A DNA stretch of 64,000 nucleotides from Prinia subflava (taxonomy: Eukaryota > Chordata > Aves > Passeriformes > Cisticolidae). Location: assembly GCF_021018805.1 (NCBI RefSeq), contig NW_026961074.1, forward strand, positions 1 through 64,000, given 5' to 3'. Under the pieces are notes generated by a model. That model worked only from the letters and a program-made list of their open reading frames with translations. It made no database searches and was not told the DNA's origin. This document shows, in pieces, positions 25,401 to 36,950 of the stretch. The stretch's first letter is position 1, and every line of letters starts with the position of its first letter. A program made the translations under genes and the position numbers.

Positions 25401-26565
25401 AGTGGCCTGATGACCGTGGTGGACACGAACGGTGGCCCTTTTCCATAAGAAACTAAACTCACCAGGCCATGTTCCTGGTGTCAGATTGTGGGAGACATTT
25501 GGCACTTAAAAAGCAGCCCGAGTTCCAAAATGTGGCATCTTGCATCTGGGAGAAATCTTGAATATCACAGCATTTTTGCAGGCTGAAGCCGAGGTGGCCG
25601 GATGAGGGTGGTGGACACGAACGGTGGCCCTTTTCCATGGGAAACTAAACTCACCTGGCCATGTTCCTGGTGTCAGATTGTGGGAGACATTTGGCACTCC
25701 AAAAGCAGCCCGAGTTCCAAAATGTGGCATCTTGCATCTGGGAGAAATCTTGAATGCCACGGCTTTTTTGCAGGCTGAAGCCGAGGTGGCCGGATGAGGG
25801 TGGTGGACACGAACGGTGGCCCTTTTCCATGGGAAACTAAACTCACCTGGCCATGTTCCTGGTGTCAGATTGTGGGAGACATTTGGCACTCCAAAAGCAG
25901 CCGAGTTCCAAAATGTGGCATCTTGCATCTGGGAGAAATCTTGAATATCACGGCATTTTTGCAATCTGAATCCGAGGTGGCCGGATGAGGGTGGTGGACA
26001 CGAACGGTGGCCCTTTTCCATGGGAAACTAAACTCACCTGGCCATGTTCCTGGTGTCAGATTGTGGGAGACATTTGGCACTCCAAAAGCAGCCCGAGTTC
26101 CAAAATGTGGCATCTTGCATCTGGGAGAAATCTTGAATATCACGGCATTTTTGCAGGCTGAAGCCGAGGTGGCCGGATGAGGGTGGTGGACACGAACGGT
26201 GGCCCTTTTCCATGGGAAACTAAACTCACCTGGCCATGTTCCTGGTGTCAGATTGTGGGAGACATTTGGCACTCCAAAAGCAGCCCGAGTTCCAAAATGT
26301 GGCATCTTGCATCTGGGAGAAATCTTGAATATCACGGCATTTTTGCAGGCCGAAGCCGAGGTGGCCGGATGAGGGTGGTGGACACGAACGGTGGCCCTTT
26401 TCCATTGGAGACTAAACTCACCTGGCCATGTTCCTGGTGTCAGATTGTGGGAGACATTTGGCACTCCAAAAGCAGCCCGAGTTCCAAAATGTGGCATCTT
26501 GCATCTGGGAGGAAATCTTGAATATCACGCCATTTGTGCAGGCTGAAGCCGAGGTGGCCTGATGA
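25401..26565 (+). repeat. Aberrant monomers at the family boundary
   Basis: These monomers hold private changes not seen elsewhere: ccataag (~25445), ggcacttaaaaagc (~25501), ccattggagac (~26403), gggaggaaatc (~26508) and cacgccatttgtgcagg (~26527). The last left-family markers (caatctgaatcc ~25963, cagccgag ~25903) lie here. The right-family gaatataacagcac appears first near 26712. Confidence 0.75.
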
Positions 26566-28400
26566 CCGTGGTGGACACGAACGGTGGCCCTTTTCCATGG
26601 GAAACTAAACTCACCTGGCCATGTTCCTGGTGTCAGATTGTGGGAGACATTTGGCACTCCAAAAGCAGCCCGAGTTCCAAAATGTGGCATCTTGCATCTG
26701 GGAGAAATCTTGAATATAACAGCACTTTTGCAGGCCGAAGTCGAGGTGGCAGGATGAGGGTGGTGGACACGAACGGTGGCCCTTTTCCATGGGAAACTAA
26801 ACTCACCTGGCCATGTTCCTGGTGTCAGATTGTGGGAGACATTTGGCACTCCAAAAGCAGCCCGAGTTCCAAAATGTGGCATCTTGCATGTGGGAGAAAT
26901 CTTGAATATCACGGCATTTTTGCAGGCTGAAGCCGAGGTGGCCGGATGAGGGTGGTGGACACGAACGGTGGCCCTTTTCCATGGGAAACTAAACTCACCT
27001 GGCCATGTTCCTGGTGTCAGATTGTGGGAGACATTTGGCACTCCAAAAGCAGCCCGAGTTCCAAAATGTGGCATCTTGCATCTGGGAGAAATCTTGAATA
27101 TCACGGCATTTTTGCAGGCTGAAGCCGAGGTGTCCGGATGAGGGTGGTGGACACGAACGGTGGCCCTTTTCCATGGGAAACTAAACTCACCTGGCCATGT
27201 TCCTGGTGTCAGATTGTGGGAGACATTTAGCACTCCAAAATCAGCCCGAGTTCCAAAATGTGGCATCTTGCATCTGGGAGAAATCTTGAATGCCACGGCA
27301 TTTTTGCAGGCCGAAGCCGAGGTGGCCGGATGAGGGTGGTGGACACGAACGGTGGCCCTTTTCCATGGGTAACTAAACTCACCTGGCCATGTTCCTGGTG
27401 TCAGATTGTGGGAGACATTTGGCACTCCTAAAGCAGCCCGAGTTCCAAAATGTGGCATCTTGCATCTGGGAGAAATCTTGAATATCACGGCATTTTTGCA
27501 GGCTGAAGCCGAGGTGGCCGGATGAGGGTGGTGGACAGGAACGGTGGTGCTTTTCCATGGGAAACTAAACTCACCTGGCCATGTTCCTGGTGTCAGATTG
27601 TGGGAGACATTTGGCACTCCAAAAGCAGCCTGAGTTCCAAAATGTGGCATCTTGCATCTGGGAGAAATCTTGAATATCACGGCATTTTTGCAGGCTGAAG
27701 CCGAGGTGGCCTGATGACCGTGGTGGACACGAACGGTGGTGCTTTTCCATGGGAAACTAAATGCACCTGGCCATGTTCCTGGTGTCAGATTGTGGGAGAC
27801 ATTTGGCACTCCAAAAGCAGCCCGAGTTCCAAAATGTGGCATCTTGCATCTGGGAGAAATCTTGAACGCCACGGCTTTTTTGCAGGCTGAAGCCGAGGTG
27901 GCCAGATGAGGGTGGTGGACACGAACGGTGGCCCTTTTCCATGGGAAACTAAACTCACCTGGCCATGTTCCTGGTGTCAGATTGTGGGAGACATTTGGCA
28001 CTCCAAAAGCAGCCCGAGTTCCAAAATGTGGCATCTTGCATCTGGGAGAAATCTTGAATATCACGGCATTTTTGCAGGCTGAAGCCGAGGTGGCCGGATG
28101 AGGGTGGTGGACACGAACGGTGGTGCTTTTCCATGGGAAACTAAACTCACCTGGCCATGTTCCTGGTGTCAGATTGTGGGAGACATTTGGCACTCCAAAA
28201 GCAGCCCGAGTTCCAAAATGTGGCGTCTTGCATCTGGGAGAAATCTTGAATATCACGGCATTTTTGCAGGCTGAAGCCGAGGTGGCCGGATGAGGGTGGT
28301 GGACACGAACGGTGGCCCTTTTCCATGGGAAACTAAACTCACCTGGCCATGTTCCTGGTGTCAGATTGTGGGAGACATTTGGCACTCCAAAAGCAGCCCG
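26550..28400 (+). repeat. Segment with a distant partner at 51.9-53.8 kb
   Basis: The order gaatataacagcac, catgtgggag (26888), tttagcac with aaatcagcc, gggtaac (27367), cctaaagc, ggtggtgctttt, gaacgcc with ccagatgag, ggtggtgctttt, and the rare ggcgtcttg (28222) is found again with gggtaac at 52713 and ggcgtcttg at 53569. The offset is 25,346-25,347 bp, i.e. 132 monomers plus 2-3 bases. Upstream of 27.0 kb the offset becomes 25,538, one monomer more. Confidence 0.75.
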
Positions 28401-30600
28401 AGTTCCAAAATGTGGCATCTTGCATCTGGGAGAAATCTTGAATATAACAGCACTTTTGCAGGCCGAAGTCGAGGTGGCCGGATGAGGGTGGTGGACATGA
28501 ACGGTGGCCCTTTTCCATGGGAAACTAAACTCACCTGGCCATGTTCCTGGTGTCAGATTGTGGGAGACATTTGGCACTCCAAAAGCAGCCCGAGTTCCAA
28601 AATGTGGCATCTTGCATCTGGGAGAAATCTTGAATATCACGGCATTTTTGCAGGCTGAAGCCGAGGTGGCCGGATGAGGGTGGTGGACACGAACGGTGGC
28701 CCTTTTCCATGGGAAACTAAACTCACCTGGCCATGTTCCTGGTGTCAGATTGTGGGAGACATTTGGCACTCCAAAAGCAGCCTGAGTTCCAAAATGTGGC
28801 ATCTTGCATCTGGGAGAAATCTTGAATATCACGGCATTTTTGCAGGCTGAAGCCGAGGTGTCCGGCATGAGGGTGGTGGACACGAACGGTGGCCCTTTTC
28901 CATGGGAAACTAAACTCACCTGGCCATGTTCCTGGTGTCAGATTGTGGGAGACATTTAGCACTCCAAAATCAGCCCGAGTTCCAAAATGTGGCATCTTGC
29001 ATCTGGGAGAAATCTTGAATGCCACGGCATTTTTGCAGGCCGAAGCCGAGGTGGCCGGATGAGGGTGGTGGACACGAACGGTGGCCCTTTTCCATGGGAA
29101 ACTAAACTCACCTGGCCATGTTCCTGGTGTCAGATTGTGGGAGACATTTGGCACTCCAAAAGCAGCCCGAGTTCCAAAATGTGGCATCTTGCATCTGGGA
29201 GAAATCTTGAATATCACGGCATTTTTGCAGGCTGAAGCCGAGGTGGCCGGATGAGGGTGGTGGACACGAACGGTGGTGCTTTTCCATGGGAAACTAAACT
29301 CACCTGGCCATGTTCCTGGTGTCAGATTGTGGGAGACATTTGGCACTCCAAAAGCAGCTAGAGTTCCAAAATGTGGCATCTTGCATCTGGGAGAAATCTT
29401 GAATATCACGGCATTTTTGCAGGCTGAAGCCGAGGTGGCCTGATGACCGTGGTGGACACGAACGGTGGCCCTTTTCCATGGGAAACTAAATGCACCTGGC
29501 CATGTTCCTGGTGTCAGATTGTGGGAGACATTTGGCACTCCAAAAGCAGCCCGAGTTCCAAAATGTGGCATCTTGCATCTGGGAGAAATCTTGAATATAA
29601 CAGGACTTTTGCAGGCCGAAGTCGAGGTGGCCGGATGAGGGTGGTGGACACGAACGGTGGCCCTTTTCCATGGGAAACTAAACTCACCTGCCCATGTTCC
29701 TGGTGTCAGATTGTGGGAGACATTTGGCACTCCAAAAGCAGCCCGAGTTCCAAAATGTGGCATCTTGCATCTGGGAGAAATCTTGAATATCACGGCATTT
29801 TTGCAGTCCGAAGCCGAGGTGGCCGGATGAGGGTGGTGGACACGAACGGTGGCCCTTTTCCATGGGAAACGAAACTCACCTGGCCATGTTCCTGGTGTCA
29901 GATTGTGGGAGACATTTGGCACTCCAAAAGCAGCCCGAGTTCCAAAATGTGGCATCTTGCATCTGGGAGAAATCTTGAATATCACGGCATTTTTGCAGGC
30001 TGAATCCGAGGTGGCCAGATGAGGGTGGTGGACACGAACGGTGGCCCTTTTCCATGGGAAACTAAACTCACCTGGCCATGTTCCTGGTGTCAGATTGTGG
30101 GAGACATTTGGCACTCCAAAAGCAGCCCGAGTTCCAAAATGTGGCATCTTGCATCTGGGAGAAATCTTGAATATCACGGCATTTTTGCAGGCTGAAGCCG
30201 CGGTGGCCGGATGAGGGTGGTGGACACGAACGGTGGCCCTTTTCCATGGGAAACTAAACTCACCTGGCCATGTTCCTGGTGTCAGATTGTGGGAGACATT
30301 TGGCACTCCAAAAGCAGCCCGAGTTCCAAAATGTGGCATCTTGCATCTGGGAGAAATCTTGAATAAAACAGCATTTTTGCAGGCTGAAGCCGCGGTGGCC
30401 GGATGAGGGTGGTGGACACGAACGGTGGCCCTTTTCCATGGGAAACTAAACTCACCTGGCCATGTTCCTGGTGTCAGATTGTGGGAGACATTTGGCACTC
30501 CAAAAGCAGCCCGAGTTCCAAAATGTGGCATCTTGCATCTGGGAGAAATCTTGAATATCACGGCATTTTTGCAGGCTGAAGCCGAGGTGGCCGGATGAGG

Positions 30601-30792
30601 GTGGTGGACACGAACGGTGGCCCTTTTCCATGGGAAACTAAACTCACCTGGCCATGTTCCTGGTGTCAGATTGTGGGAGACATTTGGCACTCCAAAAGCA
30701 GCCCGAGTTCCAAAATGTGGCATCTTGCATCTGGGAGAAATCTTGAATATCACGGCATTTTTGCAGGCTGAAGCCGAGGTGGCCGGATGAGG
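30601..30792 (+). repeat. Reference monomer of the satellite (192 bp)
   Basis: This unit matches the consensus I derived by eye and is a convenient phase reference, starting at gtggtggacacg and ending at ggccggatgagg. It has 100 G+C in 192 bases (52%) and six CpG against about 13 expected from its composition. It contains one NcoI-type CCATGG (30628-30633) and one MscI-type TGGCCA (30649-30654). Most monomers keep both, so digestion should give a ladder near 192 bp. The phase is arbitrary. In the reverse-complement frame all 64 codons are open, whereas the + frame starting at atgagggtggtg stops at the TGA in gcaggctgaag. Confidence 0.95.
30625..30637. other. Short dyad around the NcoI-type site, one per monomer
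   Basis: TTTCC (30625-30629) and GGAAA (30633-30637) are perfect 5-bp inverted arms around the 3-base spacer ATG. The element recurs once per monomer through nearly the whole window. A few monomers break it, such as ccatagg near 2236, 6075 and 54247, and ccataag near 25445. It is the clearest symmetric element in the unit. Whether any protein recognises it is unknown; it is recorded as structure only. Confidence 0.6.
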
Positions 30793-33689
30793 GTGGTGGA
30801 CACGAACGGTGGCCCTTTTCCATGGGAAACTAAACTCACCTGGCCATGTTCCTGGTGTCAGATTGTGGGAGACATTTGGCACTCCAAAAGCAGCCCGAGT
30901 TCCAAAATGTGGCATCTTGCATCTGGGAGAAATCTTGAATATCACGGCATTTTTGCAGGCTGAAGCCGAGGTGGCCGGATGAGGGTGGTGGACACGAACG
31001 GTGGCCCTTTTCCATGGGAAACTAAACTCACCTGGCCATGTTCCTGGTGTCAGATTGTGGGAGACATTTGGCACTCCAAAAGCAGCCCGAGTTCCAAAAT
31101 GTGGCATCTTGCATCTGGGAGAAATCTTGAATATCACGGCATTTTTGCAGGCTGAAGCCGAGGTGGCCGGATGAGGATGGTGGACACGAACGGTGGCCCT
31201 TTTCCATGGGAAACTAAACTCACCTGGCCATGTTCCTGGTGTCAGATTGTGGGAGACATTTGGCACTCCAAAAGCAGCCCGAGTTCCAAAATGTGGCATC
31301 TTGCATCTGGGAGAAATCTTGAATATCACGGCATTTTTGCAGGCTGAAGCCGAGGTGGCCGGATGAGGGTTGTGGACTCGAACGGTGGCCCTTTTCCATG
31401 GGAAACTAAACTCACCTGGCCATGTTCCTGGTGTCAGATTGTGGGAGACATTTGGCACTCCAAAAGCAGCCCGAGTTCCAAAATGTGGCATCTTGCATCT
31501 GGGAGAAATCTTGAATATCACGGCATTTTTGCAGGCTGAAGCCGAGGTGGCCGGATGAGGGTGGTGGACACGAACGGTGGCCCTTTTCCATGGGAAACTA
31601 AACTCACCTGGCCATGTTCCTGGTGTCAGATTGTGGGAGACATTTGGCACTCCAAAAGCAGCCCGAGTTCCAAAATGTGGCATCTTGCACCTGGGAGAAA
31701 TCTTGAATATCACGGCATTTTTGCAGGCTGAAGCCGAGGTGGCCGGATGAGGGTGGTGGACACGAACGGTGGCCCTTTTCCATGGGAAACTAAACTCACC
31801 TGGCCATGTTCCTGGTGTCAGATTGTGGGAGACATTTGGCACTCCAAAAGCAGCCCAAGTTCCAAAATGTGGCATCTTGGATCTGGGAGAAATCTTGAAT
31901 ATCACGGCATTTTTGCAGGCTGAAGCCGAGGTGGCCGGATGAGGGTGGTGGACACGAACGGTGGCCCTTTTCCATGGGAAACTAAACTCACCTGGCCATG
32001 TTCCTGGTGTCAGATTGTGGGAGACATTTGGCACTCCAAAAGCAGCCTGAGTTCCAAAATGTGGCATCTTGCATCTGGGAGAAATCTTGAATGCCACGGC
32101 ATTTTTGCAGGCTGAAGCCGAGGTGGCCGGATGAGGGTGGTGGACACGAACGGTGGCCCTTTTCCATGGGAAACTAAACTCACCTGGCCATGTTCCTGGT
32201 GTCAGATTGTGGGAGACATTTGGCACTCCAAAAGCAGCCTGAGTTCCAAAATGTGGCATCTTGCATCTGGGAGAAATCTTGAATATCACGGCATTTTTGC
32301 AGGCTGAAGCCGAGGTGGCCGGATGAGGGTGGTGGACACGAACGGTGGCCCTTTTCCATGGGAAACTAAACTCACCTGGCCATGTTCCTGGTGTCAGATT
32401 GTGGGAGACATTTGGCACTCCAAAAGCAGCCCGAGTTCCAAAATGTGGCATCTTGCATCTGGGAGAAATCTTGAATATCACAGCACTTTTGCAGGCTGAA
32501 GCCGAGGTGGCCGGATGAGGGTGGTGGACACGAACGGTGGCCCTTTTCCATGGGAAACTAAACTCACCTGGCCATGTTCCTGGTGTCAGATTGTGGGAGA
32601 CATTTGGCACTCCAAAAGCAGCCCGAGTTCCAAAATGTGGCATCTTGCATCTGGGAGAAATCTTGAATGCCACGGCTTTTTTGCAGGCTGAAGCCGAGGT
32701 GGCCGGATGAGGGTGGTGGACACGAACGGTGGCCCTTTTCCATGGGAAACTAAACTCACCTGGCCATGTTCCTGGTGTCAGATTGTGGGAGACATTTGGC
32801 ACTCCAAAAGCAGCCTGAGTTCCAAAATGTGGCATCTCGCATGTGGGAGAAATCTTGAATATCACGGCATTTTTGCAGGCTGAAGCCGAGGTGGCCGGAT
32901 GAGGGTGGTGGACACGAACGGTGGCCCTTTTCCATGGGAAACTAAACTCACCTGGCCATGTTCCTGGTGTCAGATTGTGGGAGACATTTGGCACTCCAAA
33001 AGCAGATTGAGTTCCAAAATGTGGCATCTTGCATCTGGGAGAAATCTCGAATGCCACGGCTTTTTTGCAGGCCGAAGCCGAGGTGGCCGGATGAGGGTGG
33101 TGGACACGAACGGTGGCCCTTTTCCATGGGAAACTAAACTCACCTGGCCATGTTCCTGGTGTCAGATTGTGGGAGACATTTGGCACTCGAAAAGCAGCCC
33201 GAGTTCCAAAATGTGGCATCTTGCATCTGGGAGAAATCTTGAATATCACGGCATTTTTGCAGGCTGAAGCCGAGGTGGCCGGATGAGGGTGGTGGACACG
33301 AACGGTGGCCCTTTTCCATGGGAAACTAAACTCACCTGGCCATGTTCCTGGTGTCAGATTGTGGGAGACATTTGGCACTCCAAAAGCAGCCCGAGTTCCA
33401 AAATGTGGCATCTTGCATCTGGGAGAAATCTTGAATATCACGGCATTTTTGCAGGCTGAAGCTGAGGTGGCCGGATGAGGGTGGTGGACACGAACGGTGG
33501 CCCTTTTCCATGGGAAACTAAACTCACCTGGCCATGTTCCTGGTGTCAGATTGTGGGAGACATTTAGCACTCCAAAAGCAGCCCGAGTTCCAAAATGTGG
33601 CATCTTGCATCTGGGAGAAATCTTGAATATCACGGCATTTTTGCAGGCTGAAGCCGAGGTGGCCGGATGAGGGTGGTGGACACGAACGG

Positions 33690-34830
33690 TGGCCCTTTTC
33701 CATGGGAGACTAAACTCACCTGGCCATGTTCCTGGTGTCAGATTGTGGGAGACATTTAGCACTCCAAAATCAGCCTGAGTTCCAAAATGTGGCATCTTGC
33801 ATGTGGGAAAAATCTTGAATATCACGGCATTTTTGCAGGCCGAAGCCGAGGTGGCCGGATGAGGGTGGTGGACACGAACGGTGGCCCTTTTCCATGGGAA
33901 ACTAAACTCACCTGGCCATGTTCCTGGTGTCAGATTGTGGGAGACATTTGGCACTCCAAAAGCAGCCTGAGTTCCAAAATGTGGCATCTTGCATCTGGGA
34001 GAAATCTTGAATATCACGGCATTTTTGCAGGTTGAAGCCGAGGTGGCCAGATGAGGGTGGTGGACACGAACGTGGCCCTTTTCCATGGGAGACTAAACTC
34101 ACCTGGCCATGTTCCTGGTGTCAGATTGTGGGAGACATTTAGCACTCCAAAAATCAGCCTGAGTTCCAAAATGTGGCATCTTGCATGTGGGAAAAATCTT
34201 GAATATCACGGCATTTTTGCAGGCCGAAGCCGAGGTGGCCGGATGAGGGTGGTGGACACGAACGGTGGCCTTTTTCCATGGGAAACTAAACTCACCTGGC
34301 CATGTTCCTGGTGTCAGATTGTGGGAGACATTTAGCACTCCAAAATCAGCCTGAGTTCCAAAATGTGGCATCTTGCATGTGGGAAAAATCTTGAATATCA
34401 CGGCATTTTTGCAGGCCGAAGCCGAGGTGGCCGGATGAGGGTGGTGGACACGAACGGTGGCCCTTTTCCATGGGAAACTAAACTCACCTGGCCATGTTCC
34501 TGGTGTCAGATTGTGGGAGACATTTGGCACTCCAAAAGCAGCCTGAGTTCCAAAATGTGGCATCTTGCATCTGGGAGAAATCTTGAATATCACGGCATTT
34601 TTGCAGGTTGAAGCCGAGGTGGCCAGATGAGGGTGGTGGACACGAACGGTGGCCCTTTTCCATGGGAGACTAAACTCACCTGGCCATGTTCCTGGTGTCA
34701 GATTGTGGGAGACATTTAGCACTCCAAAATCAGCCCGAGTTCCAAAATGTGGCATCTTGCATGTGGGAAAAATCTTGAATATCACGGCATTTTTGCAGGC
34801 CGAAGCCGAGGTGGCCGGATGAGGGTGGTG
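33690..34830 (+). repeat. Local short-period island with mixed family markers
   Basis: Units carrying gcatgtgggaaaaatc occur near 33,800, 34,183, 34,376 and 34,760, that is 383, 193 and 384 bp apart. Intervening units carry caggttgaagcc and ccagatgag (near 34,030 and 34,605). The gggagac, aaatcag and gggaaaaatc variants are otherwise typical of the left domain, while catgtggg is typical of the right. Single-base changes at ~34,073 (cgtggccc) and ~34,150 (ccaaaaatcag) break the frame here. Confidence 0.8.
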
Positions 34831-35777
34831 GACACGAACGGTGGCCCTTTTCCATGGGAAACTAAACTCACCTGGCCATGTTCCTGGTGTCAGATTGTGG
34901 GAGACATTTGGCACTCCAAAAGCAGCCCGAGTTCCAAAATGTGGCATCTTGCATCTGGGAGAAATCTTGAATATCACGGCATTTTTGCAGGCTGAAGCCG
35001 AGGTGGCCGGATTAGGGTGGTGGACACGAACGGTGGTGCTTTTCCATGGGAAACTAAACTCACCTGCCCATGTTCCTGGTGTCAGATTGTGGAGACATTT
35101 GGCACTCCAAAAGCAGCCCGAGTTCCAAAATGTGGCATCTTGCATCTGGGAGAAATCTTGAATATCACGGCATTTTTGCAGGCTGAAGCCGAGGTGGCCG
35201 GATGAGGGTGGTGGACACGAACGGTGGCCCTTTTCCATGGGAAACTAAACTCACCTGGCCATGTTCCTGGTGTCAGATTGTGGGAGACATTTGGCACTCC
35301 AAAAGCAGCCCGAGTTCCAAAATGTGGCATCTTGCATGTGGGAGAAATCTTGAATATCACAGCACTTTTGCAGGCTGAAGCCGAGGTGGCCGGATGAGGG
35401 TGGTGGACACGAACGGTGGCCCTTTTCCATGGGAAACTAAACTCACCTGGCCATGTTCCTGGTGTCAGATTGTGGGAGACATTTGGCACTCCAAAAGCAG
35501 CCCGAGTTCCAAAATGTGGCATCTTGCATCTGGGAGAAATCTTGAATGCCACGGCTTTTTTGCAGGCTGAAGCCGAGGTGGCCGGATGAGGGTGGTGGAC
35601 ACGAACGGTGGCCCTTTTCCATGGGAAACTAAACTCACCTGGCCATGTTCCTGGTGTCAGATTGTGGGAGACATTTGGCACTCCAAAAGCAGCCCGAGTT
35701 CCAAAATGTGGCATCTTGCATCTGGGAGAAATCTTGAATATCACGGCATTTTTGCAGGCTGAAGCCGAGGTGGCCGG

Positions 35778-36950
35778 ATGAGGGTGGTGGACACGAACGG
35801 TGGTGCTTTTCCATGGGAAACTAAACTCACCTGGCCATGTTCCTGGTGTCAGATTGTGGGAGACATTTGGCACTCCAAAAGCAGCCCGAGTTCCAAAATG
35901 TGGCATCTTGCATCTGGGAGAAATCTTGAATATCACGGCATTTTTGCAGGCCGAAGTCGAGGTGGCCGGATGAGGGTGGTGGACACGAACGGTGGCCCTT
36001 TTCCATGGGAAACTAAACTCACCTGGCCATGTTCCTGGTGTCAGATTGTGGGAGACATTTGGCACTCCAAAAGCAGCCCGAGTTCCAAAATGTGGCATCT
36101 TGCATCTGGGAGAAATCTTGAATATCACGGCATTTTTGCAGGCTGAAGCCGAGGTGGCCGGATGAGGGTGGTGGACACGAACGGTGGCCCTTTTCCATGG
36201 GAAACTAAACTCACCTGGCCATGTTCCTGGTGTCAGATTGTGGGAGACATTTGGCACTCCAAAGGCAGCCCGAGTTCCAAAATGTGGCATCTTGCATCTG
36301 GGAGAAATCTTGAATGCCACGGCTTTTTTGAAGGCCGAAGCCGAGGTGGCCAGATAAGGGTGGTGGACACGAACGGTGGCCCTTTTCCATGGGAAACTAA
36401 ACTCACCTGGCCATGTTCCTGGTGTCAGATTGTGGGAGACATTTGGCACTCCAAAAGCAGCCCGAGTTCCAAAATGTGGCATCTTGCATCTGGGAGAAAT
36501 CTTGAATATCACGGCATTTTTGCAGGCCGAATCCGAGGTGGCCTGATGACCGTGGTGGACACGAACGGTGGCCCTTTTCCATGGGAAACTAAACTCACCT
36601 GGCCATGTTCCTGGTGTCAGATTGTGGGAGACATTTGGCACTCCAAAAGCAGCCCGAGTTCCAAAATGTGGCATCTTGCATCTGGGAGAAATCTTGAATG
36701 CCACGGCATTTTTGCAGGCTGAAGCCGAGGTGGCCGGATGAGGATGGTGGACACGAACGGTGGCCCTTTTCCATGGGAAACTAAACTCACCTGGCCATGT
36801 TCCTGGTGTCAGATTGTGGGAGACATTTGGCACTCCAAAAGCAGCCCGAGTTCCAAAATGTGGCATCTTGCATCTGGGAGAAATCTTGAATATCACGGCA
36901 TTTTTGCAGGCTGAAGCCGCGGTGGCCGGATGAGGGTGGTGGACACGAAC
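35778..36950 (+). repeat. Cassette X, copy 1 (most basal)
   Basis: Cassette X is a run of about seven monomers with the order ggtggtgctttt, ccaaaggcag (36259), cttttttgaaggccg, ccagataagg, gccgaatcc with cctgatgacc, gaatgccacgg, gccgcgg, tcatattg. This copy has gatgaggatgg (~36737) and lacks the later changes actcgaaaag and ggctagatg. The tcatattg unit (~37386) is two monomers further away than in the other copies. Confidence 0.82.

Larger units (their letters stand above)
1..26400 (+). repeat. Left monomer family domain
   Basis: This domain is defined by variants that are frequent here and rare or absent to the right: the linked haplotype gaatacgaagtgg plus cctgatgaccgtgg (last near 25.4 kb), caccaggcc, gggagactaaac, the 191-bp form with cagccgag (about 20 monomers, last near 25.9 kb), gggaaaaatc, and cacagcattt. 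The right-family markers ggtggtgctttt, cctaaagcag and gaatataacagcac do not occur here. Confidence 0.85.
30409..31176 (+). repeat. Four consecutive identical consensus monomers
   Basis: Read base by base, the four units 30409-30600, 30601-30792, 30793-30984 and 30985-31176 are identical. The flanking units differ by only one to a few bases (gccgcgg at ~30198 and ~30390, gaggatggtgg at ~31177, gggttgtggactcg at ~31367). This is the most homogeneous stretch I noticed and suggests recent local expansion or conversion. Confidence 0.85.

Noticed and set aside
26400..26565. Insertion of foreign DNA at the family boundary
   Set aside because: The sequence remains fully alignable to the monomer; only a few private substitutions and one extra base are present.
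30625..30637. Transcription terminator or RNA hairpin at ttttccatgggaaa
   Set aside because: A 5-bp stem with a 3-base loop is too weak, no U-tract follows, and it is simply part of every monomer.
30601..30792. CENP-B box in the monomer
   Set aside because: The only TTCG in the unit (minus strand, in ccgttcgtgtcc) lacks the required A and CGGG at the following positions of the NTTCGNNNNANNCGGGN motif. A divergent box cannot be excluded.
30601..30792. Identity with known satellites (primate alpha, mammalian or avian 41-bp and ~190-bp families)
   Set aside because: The period differs from alpha (171 bp) and the 41-bp avian repeats. Length similarity to ~190-bp songbird satellites cannot be tested without a sequence comparison, so no name was given.
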